Source of the DNA: G963662985 sp963662985 | GTDB lineage: Bacteria; Chloroflexota; Anaerolineae; Anaerolineales; UBA11579 | Direction of reading: 5' to 3' | NCBI GenBank assembly: GCA_963662985.1 | Contig: OY760066.1 | Location: 372,001-436,000, forward strand | Length of the DNA: 64,000 bases | Shown here: positions 17,722 to 26,825 of the stretch, piece by piece | Layout of the letters: each line of letters begins with the position of its first letter | Position numbering within the stretch: position 1 is the stretch's first letter | The notes under the pieces: generated by a model | What the model saw: the letters and a program-made list of their open reading frames with translations, nothing else | What the model was told of the DNA's origin: nothing | Database searches by the model: none | Translations under genes and position numbers: made by a program

Positions 17722-19779
17722 TTATTTCCAAATAATATAATCCTTATTTTTACGTACACGTGACTCCAAATCATCAGGAGAAATCGCATCAGAGAAATAA
17801 TACCCTTGCATAATATTAAAATCTAACTCACGCATCGTCTCAAAATGCTCCTTTGTTTCCACCCCCTGCACAATACAATCTTTCCCAAAAGCTTTCACCA
17901 ATCGTTGCATCATATCAATCACAATTTTGCTATATTCATTATCATTAATATTATGACTAAAACTCTTATCCAATTTAATCACATCAAAATCAAAATGTTG
18001 CAACTTAGAAACTGCCAAATGATTCAAATCAAAATCATTTAAGGTAATTAAAAGCCCCATTTTTTTCAAGGTTGCCAAATTTTTCAACACTACATCATTG
18101 GCCTCAATCACATCATCTTCTGTGATTTGAACGCGCAACATAGAAAAGTCCACATCTTTAAAAATTTCTTTAATCGTCATCGGGAAATTTATATTTTCCA
18201 ACTGTTCAATTGCCAAGTTCAAAGAAACTTTGATTCCTTTCAAACCTTTTTCTTGCCAACTTTTCATATCTCCAGCAATCCTGCGCATCACCTGCTCAGT
18301 AAATTGCCCCAACCTGCCAGAGAGTTTCATCAAACCAATAAAATCACGCGCCGGCAAAACACCATAGAGGGGGTGATTCCACCGTCCCAATCCCTCAAAT
18401 TCAATCACTTGCATCGAATTTGTCTCAATCACGGGTTGATAATAAGCAATAAATTCTTCATTTCGCAAAGCATTAATCAAATCTTGCAACAAAAAGAAAC
18501 TTTCAAAAACTTCCTTCTCTTGGTCCACGTCATAGAATTGATAAGAATTCTTCCCATTTTGTTTCGCAAAATACATCGCAATATCCGCATGTGAAATAAG
18601 CTCTTGAATCGTCTTTGCGTCTTCACCATAGCAAGAAATCCCTGCACTAAAGTTTACAAAAACAGGGGCAGCACATTCTTCATAATCAAATGGTTCTTCA
18701 AATTCCTTAAAAAGATCATCCATAAATCGAATCGCTTTTTCTTTATCGTGAATTTCATGTAGCAGAATAAAAAATTCATCTCCAGACAAACGGACTACAA
18801 TACCATTATCTTTCGTGACTTTTTGCAACTTTTCAGAAATCATCTTCAAAAATTCATTCCCAGCAGTATGACCAAACAAGTCATTCACCATCTTGAAATT
18901 ATCAAGATCAATAAAAACACCCGCAAAACAATCTAAACTGTTTTGTTTAAATTGATCGAAATTCTCAAGCAAATATTTTTTATTCGCTAAGCCTGTCAAA
19001 GAATCCAAATAAAGCGTTTTATGTAATTGAATCTTTTCTTTTTCTCGTTTGCTCACATCATGGCCCACCAACAAAAATCCAATAGATTCTTTCTGATCAT
19101 CAAAAACTTCACTGGCCTTCCACTCCACATATTCATATAAAACTAAACCTTCAGTATGGGGGTGATTGATTACCTTCGTATGATTTTCATTCTCCAAAAC
19201 AGATTGAATATAATGTAAAAAATCAAATCGAATCATTTTCTCCAAAATGCTCACCGTAACATTTTTATTCAAATTTGCACAATCAATTTCAAAAAATTCA
19301 CAAAAATGTAAATTAAAATATTGAATCTTCATATCATGATCTAAAAACAGAATCAGATCATTGGTATTTTCCAAGATTGTTTCAAACTGATTAGAGGTAT
19401 ATTCCAATTTATTCTTAATTTTTACAAAAGGTGTAATATCATAATAACTACAAGCAAAATTATTCTCCCCAGTCTTACACGCCGTCACAGAAAACCATTT
19501 TTTCAAATGCTCATCAAACATTTCAAAATGATCCACGATATCTTTTTGCACAACATCACTATAACGTTGAAGCCAAGGGTCCAGAGACTCAGGATTTTGA
19601 CTCCATTCCATGGCAGTTTTACCAATCGTGCTTTCATCAGTATTCATAATCTTCAAACCAGCTTCATTGATATTCAAAAATCGATAATCAACGGGATGGT
19701 TTTTTTCATCATAGAGTATTTCATGAATTGCAAATCCGATATTACTTTTATTGAGCAATGTAATTAATGTGTTTTCCAT
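17722..19779 (-). CDS. PAS-GGDEF-EAL cyclic di-GMP protein with altered EAL motifs
   Basis: 685 residues from the ATG at 19779 (a longer frame from 19827 lacks support). Order: two to three PAS-like segments (1-260), GGDEF (about 265-430), EAL (about 440-685). In GGDEF, LTGLANKKYL, IDLDNFKMVNDLFGH and RLSGDEFFIL are present (Ser replaces the first Gly, which is usually tolerated). No RxxD inhibitory site is apparent upstream. In EAL, EGLGRW keeps ExLxR and ITEDDV keeps its Glu, but DDFG is replaced by NDFD and AEGVET by VQGVET. I infer cyclase activity with a weak or absent phosphodiesterase. No membrane segment is visible, so it is probably cytosolic. Confidence 0.85.
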   Translation of the reverse strand: MENTLITLLNKSNIGFAIHEILYDEKNHPVDYRFLNINEAGLKIMNTDESTIGKTAMEWSQNPESLDPWLQRYSDVVQKDIVDHFEMFDEHLKKWFSVTACKTGENNFACSYYDITPFVKIKNKLEYTSNQFETILENTNDLILFLDHDMKIQYFNLHFCEFFEIDCANLNKNVTVSILEKMIRFDFLHYIQSVLENENHTKVINHPHTEGLVLYEYVEWKASEVFDDQKESIGFLLVGHDVSKREKEKIQLHKTLYLDSLTGLANKKYLLENFDQFKQNSLDCFAGVFIDLDNFKMVNDLFGHTAGNEFLKMISEKLQKVTKDNGIVVRLSGDEFFILLHEIHDKEKAIRFMDDLFKEFEEPFDYEECAAPVFVNFSAGISCYGEDAKTIQELISHADIAMYFAKQNGKNSYQFYDVDQEKEVFESFFLLQDLINALRNEEFIAYYQPVIETNSMQVIEFEGLGRWNHPLYGVLPARDFIGLMKLSGRLGQFTEQVMRRIAGDMKSWQEKGLKGIKVSLNLAIEQLENINFPMTIKEIFKDVDFSMLRVQITEDDVIEANDVVLKNLATLKKMGLLITLNDFDLNHLAVSKLQHFDFDVIKLDKSFSHNINDNEYSKIVIDMMQRLVKAFGKDCIVQGVETKEHFETMRELDFNIMQGYYFSDAISPDDLESRVRKNKDYIIWK

Positions 19780-19910
19780 AACAAATTCCTTTATTGAAAT
19801 TATAAACGTGCTTGTGTAGAGCGTCATAACAGTTTTGTAAAGTTAACCACTCCTGATAAATTTGTAAGTTTATTAAAAAAAGCTGAAAAAGGTGTTTTTT
19901 TACTCAAACA

Positions 19911-19928
19911 TTGTTATAATAATAACAA
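19911..19928. promoter_or_regulatory. Rex-like redox operator upstream of pflB
   Basis: TTGTTAT-AATA-ATAACAA is a perfect 7-4-7 dyad with the same geometry as the Rex consensus TTGTTAA-N4-TTAACAA, differing at the innermost position of each arm. It contains a TATAAT at 19915-19920, so binding could block a promoter. pflB starts 110 bases downstream. Rex senses NADH/NAD and controls fermentation genes in several phyla; the rex gene itself is not in this window. Confidence 0.55.
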
Positions 19929-19962
19929 TCTAATCAAACACTCACCTTGATTAGATATTTTT
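19928..19962 (+). promoter_or_regulatory. Leader hairpin with T-rich tail before pflB
   Basis: ATCTAATCAA (19928-19937) pairs with TTGATTAGAT (19947-19956) around a nine-base loop, followed by ATTTTTAT. It could be an attenuator for transcripts starting at the TATAAT inside the Rex-like box, or a second operator. Confidence 0.45.
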
Positions 19963-19992
19963 ATGAGTATAATTCAGACATAAACAGTCTGA
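19947..19992 (+). promoter_or_regulatory. Promoter and second dyad upstream of pflB
   Basis: TATAAT at 19968-19973 follows TTGATT at 19947 (15-base spacer). At the expected start site lies TCAGAC (19974-19979) with its inverted copy GTCTGA (19987-19992). Promoter strength is uncertain because the spacer is short. Confidence 0.45.
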
Positions 19993-20038
19993 GTAGGTAT
20001 ATTTAGCATTTATCGTATTATCTTGAAAGGAACACACC

Positions 20039-22267
20039 ATGCGTAAGGAATGGCAATCATTCAACCCCGGCGTTTGGACCAATGAGGTCAACGTACGTGA
20101 TTTTATCCAAAAGAACTACACTCCCTATCTAGGAGACGATTCTTTCTTAGTTGGGCCAACACAAAAAACAACTAAATTATGGGAAAAAGTCCTTCAGTTA
20201 TTTGAACAAGAGCGCCAAAAAGGTGTCCTTGATGCCGAAACCTCCAAACCCTCCAGCATCACTGCTTATGACGCAGGTTATATCGACCAAGACCTCGAAG
20301 CCATCGTTGGTCTTCAAACTGATGCCCCTCTCAAACGTGCCATCATGCCTCGTGGCGGCATCCGCGTTGTTAAAAATGCACTCGCTGCTTATGGTTATGA
20401 AATTGATCCCCAAACTTTTGACATTTTCACCCAACATAGAAAAACTCACAACGATGGTGTTTTTGATGTCTATACCGAAGAAATGAAACTCGCCCGCCAC
20501 TCCGGCATCATTTCGGGCTTACCCGATGCCTACGGTCGTGGCCGCATCATAGGAGACTATCGTCGTGTAGCCTTATACGGTGTCGATTTCTTGATCGCAG
20601 AAAAGAAAAAAGATCTAGATCTCTTCCCTCTCACATCCTATTCAGACGCAGCCGTCAATGCTCGTGAAGAGATTTCCGAACAAATTCGCGCCTTAGAAGA
20701 TATGAAAACCATGGCGCTTCAATACAGCCTCGATATCTCCAAACCTGCTCAAAATGCCCAGCAAGCCACCCAATGGACTTATTTAGCTTATCTCGCCGTC
20801 ATCAAAGAACAAGATGGTGCCGCTATGTCCCTTGGTCGCGTCGCCACTTTCTTAGACATCTATTATGAACGCGACATCAAAAATGGTCTTCTATCAGAAG
20901 AGCAAACCCAAGAGCTTATCGATCAATTTGTCATGAAGCTCCGCATGGTGCGTTTCCTCCGCTCTCCAGCCTATAACGAACTTTTCTCTGGCGATCCCGT
21001 ATGGGTCACAGAAGTCATCGGCGGCATGGGGTTGGACGGACGAACCTTAGTCACCAAAAACTCCTACCGCATCCTCCACACACTCTACAACCTAGGACCC
21101 GCACCAGAGCCCAACCTCACCGTGCTGTGGTCAGAGAACTTACCCGATAACTTCAAAAAATTCACTTCCAAAGTCTCCATCGACACCAGCTCCATTCAAT
21201 ACGAATCTGACGATCTTATGCGTGTTGAATATGGTGACGACTACGGTATTGCTTGTTGTGTTTCTGCCATGAAGATTGGCAAACAAATGCAATTTTTCGG
21301 CGCTCGCGCCAATTTCGCCAAAGCTTTGCTCTACGCCATCAATGGTGGCAAAGATGAACGCACCGGCGAACAAATTGGTCCCATGTTTGATCCTATCCGT
21401 GGCGATTTCCTTGAATATGATGAGCTCATGACCAAGTTTGATCAAACCCTTGATTGGCTTGCCGGCCTCTATATCAACACCCTCAACGTCATTCATTACA
21501 TGCACGACAAATACTTTTACGAAAGCATCCAAATGGCCCTGCATGATCCCCACGTATACCGCACCATGGCCTGTGGCATCGCCGGCCTCTCCGTCGTAGC
21601 CGACTCATTCAGCGCAGTCAAACACGCCAAAGTTGAGATCATCCGCAACGCGGATGGCCTCGCCGTGGATTACAATGTCATCGGCCAATATCCCGCCTTC
21701 GGCAACAATGATGACCGTGTAGACGATATCGCCGCCGACTTAGTCAAATTATTCATGAACAAACTTCGCACCCACGAGACCTATCGCAACGCCACTCCCA
21801 CCATGTCCATCCTCACCATCACTTCCAATGTCGTCTATGGCAAAAAGACAGGCTCCACCCCAGACGGTCGCAAAGCCGGCGAACCTTTTGCCCCCGGTGC
21901 CAACCCCATGCACGGGCGCGACACCAAAGGTGCTGTCGCCTCCATGGCCTCCGTCGCCAAATTGCCCTACGAACATTCTCAAGATGGCATCAGCTACACC
22001 TTCTCCATCGTCCCTAAAGCATTGGGCAAAATCAAACAAGATCGCATCAACAACCTTTCTGGCTTGTTAGATGGCTACTTCTACGAAACCGGTCACCACA
22101 TCAACGTCAACGTCTTCGACCGTGAAACACTGATCGACGCAATGGATCATCCCGAACAATATCCCCAACTCACCATTCGCGTTTCTGGCTATGCCGTCAA
22201 TTTCATCAAGTTGACCCGCGAACAACAACTCGACGTCATCAACCGCACATTCCACACCGTAGCATAA
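20039..22267 (+). CDS. pflB: Formate C-acetyltransferase (pyruvate formate-lyase)
   Basis: 742 residues, the usual PFL length. The active-site pair ACCVSAMKIGKQMQFFGARA (Cys-Cys at about 405-406) and the glycine-radical loop RVSGYAVNFIKL near the C-terminus (about residue 717) are intact. It converts pyruvate and CoA to acetyl-CoA and formate using a glycyl radical, so it works only without oxygen. The activating enzyme gene follows. A good ribosome-binding site (GAAAGGAACACACC) precedes the ATG. The 5' region carries a Rex-like box and hairpins, consistent with redox control. This gene is the best metabolic marker in the window: mixed-acid fermentation in an anaerobe. Confidence 0.95.
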   Translation: MRKEWQSFNPGVWTNEVNVRDFIQKNYTPYLGDDSFLVGPTQKTTKLWEKVLQLFEQERQKGVLDAETSKPSSITAYDAGYIDQDLEAIVGLQTDAPLKRAIMPRGGIRVVKNALAAYGYEIDPQTFDIFTQHRKTHNDGVFDVYTEEMKLARHSGIISGLPDAYGRGRIIGDYRRVALYGVDFLIAEKKKDLDLFPLTSYSDAAVNAREEISEQIRALEDMKTMALQYSLDISKPAQNAQQATQWTYLAYLAVIKEQDGAAMSLGRVATFLDIYYERDIKNGLLSEEQTQELIDQFVMKLRMVRFLRSPAYNELFSGDPVWVTEVIGGMGLDGRTLVTKNSYRILHTLYNLGPAPEPNLTVLWSENLPDNFKKFTSKVSIDTSSIQYESDDLMRVEYGDDYGIACCVSAMKIGKQMQFFGARANFAKALLYAINGGKDERTGEQIGPMFDPIRGDFLEYDELMTKFDQTLDWLAGLYINTLNVIHYMHDKYFYESIQMALHDPHVYRTMACGIAGLSVVADSFSAVKHAKVEIIRNADGLAVDYNVIGQYPAFGNNDDRVDDIAADLVKLFMNKLRTHETYRNATPTMSILTITSNVVYGKKTGSTPDGRKAGEPFAPGANPMHGRDTKGAVASMASVAKLPYEHSQDGISYTFSIVPKALGKIKQDRINNLSGLLDGYFYETGHHINVNVFDRETLIDAMDHPEQYPQLTIRVSGYAVNFIKLTREQQLDVINRTFHTVA

Positions 22268-22285
22268 ATAGCCCCTCCTAAAAAA

Positions 22286-22331
22286 TCCCTCCCCTTTAAT
22301 TTCAATCCCCTTTCAAAGCAAAGGGGAGGGA
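22286..22331 (+). other. Long GC-rich hairpin between pflB and pflA
   Basis: TCCCTCCCCTTT (22286-22297) pairs perfectly with AAAGGGGAGGGA (22320-22331) around a 22-base loop. No T-run follows, so it is more likely an mRNA processing or stability element that raises pflB over pflA than a terminator. Confidence 0.65.
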
Positions 22332-22349
22332 CTGAAAAAAAGAAAACTT

Positions 22350-23090
22350 ATGTCTGAGATCAAAGCAAGAATTCACTCAATCGAAACCTGTGGCACCGTA
22401 GACGGCCCCGGCATCCGCACTGTCATCTTTTTCCAAGGCTGTCCTCTCCGCTGTCAATATTGTCATAATCCCGATTCATGGAACCCCCAAGATGGCACCC
22501 TCACCGATATCGACGACCTTTTCATCGAAATCCAAAAATATCAAAACTTCATGCGTTTTTCCAACGGTGGCGTCACCCTCACCGGCGGAGAACCGCTTCT
22601 TCAAACCCAAGCCGCAGCCCAGCTACTCAAAAAATGCAAACAAGCCGGCATCCACACCGCCCTAGACACCTCAGGCTTCATCTTCAACGACCAAGTCAAA
22701 CAACTTCTCCAAGATGTCGATCTCGTATTGCTTGATATCAAAAACTTTGATCCCACCCAATATCAATACATCACTGGTGTCAAACTTAACCACACTCTCC
22801 AATTCCTCGACTACCTCACCGAAAACAACATCGAAACCTGGATTCGCTACGTCCTCGTCCCCAACCTCACCGATAACTACCCGGCCATCGAAGCCCTCTC
22901 CCAGCACCTCAGCCCCCGCCAAAATATCTCCCGCATCGAAGTCTTACCCTTCCATAAAATCGGAGAATACAAATGGTCCGAAATGGGTCTCGCCTACCAA
23001 CTCACCGACACCCCCGCCCCAGACCCCGCCGCCATCGCCCACACCAAACAGCTCTTCCAGCAATACAATCCAACCAAGCTGATTGCTTAA
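22350..23090 (+). CDS. pflA: Pyruvate formate-lyase activating enzyme (radical SAM)
   Basis: 246 residues. GCPLRCQYCHNPDSW (about residues 30-44) has the CxxxCxxC cluster that binds the [4Fe-4S] centre. GGVTLTGGEPLLQ (about 73-85) is the SAM-contacting motif. The enzyme makes the glycyl radical on PflB. The start lacks a strong ribosome-binding site of its own; the purine-rich arm of the upstream hairpin ends 18 bases before the ATG, too far to serve, so translation is probably modest. Confidence 0.94.
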   Translation: MSEIKARIHSIETCGTVDGPGIRTVIFFQGCPLRCQYCHNPDSWNPQDGTLTDIDDLFIEIQKYQNFMRFSNGGVTLTGGEPLLQTQAAAQLLKKCKQAGIHTALDTSGFIFNDQVKQLLQDVDLVLLDIKNFDPTQYQYITGVKLNHTLQFLDYLTENNIETWIRYVLVPNLTDNYPAIEALSQHLSPRQNISRIEVLPFHKIGEYKWSEMGLAYQLTDTPAPDPAAIAHTKQLFQQYNPTKLIA

Positions 23091-23115
23091 TTGCCCTCAT
23101 TCAAAATCTTTAAAT

Positions 23116-23140
23116 AAAAAAGGTGCGAGTCACCGCACCT
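23116..23140 (-). terminator. Terminator of the signalling operon
   Basis: GGTGCG (23122-23127) pairs with CGCACC (23134-23139). On the minus strand it is followed by a T-run (A-run at 23116-23120), 24 bases after the last gene of the minus-strand operon. Confidence 0.8.
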
Positions 23141-23163
23141 CTCAATCATTAATCTAAAAAAAC

Positions 23164-25890
23164 TCACAAATTCTCTTTTGCCAACGCCAGCTTACTAGCC
23201 GCATTCGGATAGCTAGCATCAATCTTCACCGTCATTTCCAAATCTGCCACTGCGCTCACAAAATCTTCATTCACAAACGCCTTCATCCCACTCACATAAA
23301 ACACCTGCGCATACGCCTGATTGAAAGCGAATTCTCCATCCAACGCCAACACAATCCTCGCCATTTCGCGCGCGCCGACTAAATCCTTCTCATCAATCAG
23401 CACCAACCCCTTCAAATGATAAGCCGTCGCATACGCTGGCTCAAGTGTCATCATTTCATTTAATGCCATCGCCATCTCAGCATCATGGATCACATTTTCA
23501 AAATCCCCGATTCCCAAATACACATCCGCCCGCAGTTTCCATGCCTCAGATTGCGTATCATCAATCGCAATTGCAGCGCTCAATGCCTCCAATTTTGCCG
23601 CATCATCCGTCATCTCCTGCGCCAGCGTCACATACGCCTCTGCAAATATCGGGTCAACTTCATATGAAGCGTCCAAATTCTGCACTATCTCCACATCTGC
23701 CACTGCTTGCCCAAAATCCCCATCCAAAACAGCCTGCAACCCTCGTACGGCATAGGCATCCGCAAACACTGCCGAAACCTCCATCTCAGGATCCAGCGCC
23801 AGCCCTTTTTCCAAATCTTCCAACGCCAAATCAACATCCCCATTTGCCAAAGCGCTCAACCCTGCTGTCTGATAAGCCTCTCCGAACCGCGCTTCATTCG
23901 CATAGATTTCATCCAAAGCTACCGCTTGTTCAAAATCAGCCAACGCATTTTCCACTTCATCTTGCGTCAAATACACCAACCCTCGTTCAAAGTAGGCTTC
24001 CCCAATAGTTTCATCCAATTTTATTGCAGCATCAAGATCAGCCAATGCCTCATCCAAAGACCCATCCGCTGCCAAATGTTTTGCTCGAGACACATAAGCC
24101 TTGGCATACACAGCATCTACCTCTATTGTCTTATCCAATTGAAGTGCCATGTCTAGATCCCCCATCGCATCCACATAATTTCCTACCATCACATGCGCCA
24201 TTCCGCGTGCATGATAAGCCAGTGCATAGTCAATATTCAAGCCAATTGCCTTGTCAAAATCCAACATCGCGCGGCTAGCATCTTCCTCATCCAAAAACGC
24301 CAACCCGCGTTCATAATACGCACTTGCAAAAGCGGGCAATGCTTCTTGCGTTTCATCCATTGCTAGCAAAGTTTCATAATCTCCGATTGCCCCGTCAAAA
24401 TCTTCCAAAGCTAATTTTGTCAAACCGCGTGCATCATAAAAATCAGCATTTTGATCATTCAAAACCACCGCCATGTCCAAGTCACCCAAAGCAGTTTCAA
24501 ATTCTTCCAATCCCATCATTTCTTGCCCGCGCAAGAAATAAGCATGCGCAAACGCGCTTGGCACTTCCATCTCAGCATTCATTTCCAACGCAAGTTCCAA
24601 GTCAGCAATCGCCTGATGATATCCATCAATCGCATTATATGCCAACCCTCTCTTCGTATAGATTTCTGAACTTTCGCCGTTGATTTCCAATGCTTGATTA
24701 AAGTCATCAATTGCACGTTCGTATTGGTGTTTCATCAAGAATAGATCACCACGTAAAGCGTAAGCATCTCCGTATTTTTCATTTAATCGAATAGCTTCAT
24801 TCAAATCAGTTAATCCTGATTCCGAATTTCCATCGTCGATCAATCGCACAGCTCGAGAGTAATACGCTATTGCATATTCATCTCCTTTTTCAATTGCAGG
24901 GTTAATCGAAATTGCTTTTTCAATATCTTGGATCGCCGCTCCATAGTTTTTTAAGAGTAATTGTGTTTCTGCTCGTTGCGCATAGATCTCAGAAGCTTGT
25001 GGGTCTAATTTTAGTGCCACGTCATAATCGTCAATTGCAAACGCAAATAGTTCCGCATAAAAATAGTCATTCCCTCGGCGGAAGTAAACTTGCGCATAAT
25101 CATCATCTTCATCCATCATCAATCCCAGCGCCAACGCATGTTCAAAATCTTCCACCGCAAAAGAGGTCTTGTCCATTTCAATGAACACTAACCCGCGTTG
25201 ATAATACGCTTCTGCATAACTCGGATCATAACGAATTGCGCGGTCATAATAGGCCATCGCCGCTTCATAATTTCCCAATTCATACTGTGCAATCCCTCGT
25301 TGTGTATACCCCACCGCTGTAAATGGATTTTGAATCACCCATACTAATAAACTCACCAACACCAACAACGTAGCCCAGCGCATAATAATTGGCGCTTTTT
25401 CTTTGGAATGATATTCCATTGGACGTAATATTTTTTCTTGATAGGGAACTTCCACCCGCACTACATCTAGATCTACTTCAGGGCGAATGACTTCATCCCC
25501 CATCACTTCAATCGGCAATTCAAATTGCACTTCTGCCCAATCCAAATACCAATCCACAATCGCATTTAAACGCTGCATAATCACTTGAATTGCAGCTTTT
25601 TCGATTTCATCTTCTTGTTCACTCAAAATCACCAGTTTTTGCATCGCCGGCACATATACATCCACAAACAAAGTCGGCATAACCGCTTGCTGTTTTACTT
25701 CATCCAGCAACCGATCTAGCGACAAAGCCTTCACATTCACTTCTTTTGCCGAAAGCACCACTTCTTCAATGATGGCGCGCGTAGTTTCTAAAGCAAATCC
25801 CAAAGTTCTAGGTGAGTTTTTTCGAGCAGCCAACAATGCGTCCACATAATGTTCTTGAATTTGTTCAGCGCTGGTTTTTTTTGCCATCAT
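23164..25890 (-). CDS. Large membrane-anchored TPR protein (about 20 repeats)
   Basis: 908 residues. The N-terminal helical domain (about 1-140) resembles that of the 304-residue TPR protein upstream. One membrane segment (about residues 168-186, RWATLLVLVSLLVWVIQNPF) follows, then an almost unbroken array of TPRs to the end. The units alternate the start AYYxRGL with the end AIxDxExA. Repeats are acidic, and several pairs are separated by insertions of the type MxEDDDYAQVYF. The array should form a long superhelix outside the membrane for docking proteins. It is the last gene of the kinase/phosphatase/FHA operon and starts two bases from the previous stop. Function unknown beyond scaffolding. 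Confidence 0.8.
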   Translation of the reverse strand: MMAKKTSAEQIQEHYVDALLAARKNSPRTLGFALETTRAIIEEVVLSAKEVNVKALSLDRLLDEVKQQAVMPTLFVDVYVPAMQKLVILSEQEDEIEKAAIQVIMQRLNAIVDWYLDWAEVQFELPIEVMGDEVIRPEVDLDVVRVEVPYQEKILRPMEYHSKEKAPIIMRWATLLVLVSLLVWVIQNPFTAVGYTQRGIAQYELGNYEAAMAYYDRAIRYDPSYAEAYYQRGLVFIEMDKTSFAVEDFEHALALGLMMDEDDDYAQVYFRRGNDYFYAELFAFAIDDYDVALKLDPQASEIYAQRAETQLLLKNYGAAIQDIEKAISINPAIEKGDEYAIAYYSRAVRLIDDGNSESGLTDLNEAIRLNEKYGDAYALRGDLFLMKHQYERAIDDFNQALEINGESSEIYTKRGLAYNAIDGYHQAIADLELALEMNAEMEVPSAFAHAYFLRGQEMMGLEEFETALGDLDMAVVLNDQNADFYDARGLTKLALEDFDGAIGDYETLLAMDETQEALPAFASAYYERGLAFLDEEDASRAMLDFDKAIGLNIDYALAYHARGMAHVMVGNYVDAMGDLDMALQLDKTIEVDAVYAKAYVSRAKHLAADGSLDEALADLDAAIKLDETIGEAYFERGLVYLTQDEVENALADFEQAVALDEIYANEARFGEAYQTAGLSALANGDVDLALEDLEKGLALDPEMEVSAVFADAYAVRGLQAVLDGDFGQAVADVEIVQNLDASYEVDPIFAEAYVTLAQEMTDDAAKLEALSAAIAIDDTQSEAWKLRADVYLGIGDFENVIHDAEMAMALNEMMTLEPAYATAYHLKGLVLIDEKDLVGAREMARIVLALDGEFAFNQAYAQVFYVSGMKAFVNEDFVSAVADLEMTVKIDASYPNAASKLALAKENL

Positions 25891-25892
25891 GG

Positions 25893-26807
25893 TTATCGTT
25901 CCAAAAATTTAAACAGCGAAAATCGCTTTTTCTTTTTTAATAATTTTTTTGCCCGTTTTGATTCCGCATAGCGCTTTTCAATCGCCATCGCCAAATCAAA
26001 ATTCACATAAGCTTGTCCTGCATTCCCCATCTTTGCATAAACCATTCCCCGAGCATGGTAAAGTGCTGCAGATTCCAAATTTAAATCCAAAGCATATTGA
26101 TAATTCTCCAATGCCTTTTCAAAATCACCCAACAATTGATACGAATTTCCCCGATGGAAATATAACTCCGCCACACTTGCATCTTGCGCAATCCCTGCAT
26201 CAAAGTCAGCCAATGCGCGTGTCACCTTGCGCATATTGTTATACAATACCCCCCGATTTAACAACGCATCCACATCTTTTGGATTTTTTTGTAGATGTTC
26301 ACTCAGCGCCGCTAACGACTTATCATACGCTTTGCTAGACAGTGGTACTGTCTTTGATAGTGAAAACGCTGAACTAGGTTTCCCGGGAGCTAATTGCACT
26401 TCTTCAAACCAATCAAAAATAATTCCCAATCCTTCCAATCCCGCCACCACAGCATCTGAAACACGGGTCACATTCACCATCGCATCATGCAGTGCATGTT
26501 GATAGGCAAACCCAATTGTCTCCATCTCCACCTGCACATAGCCTGGTACCATGTCCCGCACAGCCAAAAACACGTCTTTCATTTTCATCCCGCTCGCATC
26601 TTCCCCGGTGCGTTGCCAATAAAGCAGTTGAAACATCTCTCGCACCAAGCCTTCTGCCAGCACAATTGCCTGATGTGGCGCACTCTCCACCACATTCAGA
26701 ATTTCTAAATAGCTTTTTTGAAGTTCCCGCAAACTTGCTTCAGGCAATTTCCGTTGCACATGCAATGGTTGCGTATCACTTAACTTTTCCAGCATCTCTT
26801 CATTCAT
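25893..26807 (-). CDS. TPR protein with DUF4145-like N-terminal domain
   Basis: 304 residues from ATG 26807; the frame opens three bases earlier with a TTG, but AGGA is better spaced for the ATG. Residues 20-140 are all-helical (SYLEILNVVESAPHQAIVLA, then VREMFQLLYWQR), like DUF4145-type domains. Residues 170-275 hold three TPRs (AELYFHRGNSYQLLGDFEKA, ALYHARGMVYAKMGNAGQAY). The end is strongly basic (SKRAKKLLKKKKRFSLFKF). No membrane segment is visible, so it may be the cytosolic counterpart of the large TPR protein encoded next. It lies 18 bases after the PP2C gene. Confidence 0.72.
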   Translation of the reverse strand: MNEEMLEKLSDTQPLHVQRKLPEASLRELQKSYLEILNVVESAPHQAIVLAEGLVREMFQLLYWQRTGEDASGMKMKDVFLAVRDMVPGYVQVEMETIGFAYQHALHDAMVNVTRVSDAVVAGLEGLGIIFDWFEEVQLAPGKPSSAFSLSKTVPLSSKAYDKSLAALSEHLQKNPKDVDALLNRGVLYNNMRKVTRALADFDAGIAQDASVAELYFHRGNSYQLLGDFEKALENYQYALDLNLESAALYHARGMVYAKMGNAGQAYVNFDLAMAIEKRYAESKRAKKLLKKKKRFSLFKFLER

Positions 26808-26825
26808 CAAGCAATCCTATTTCCC

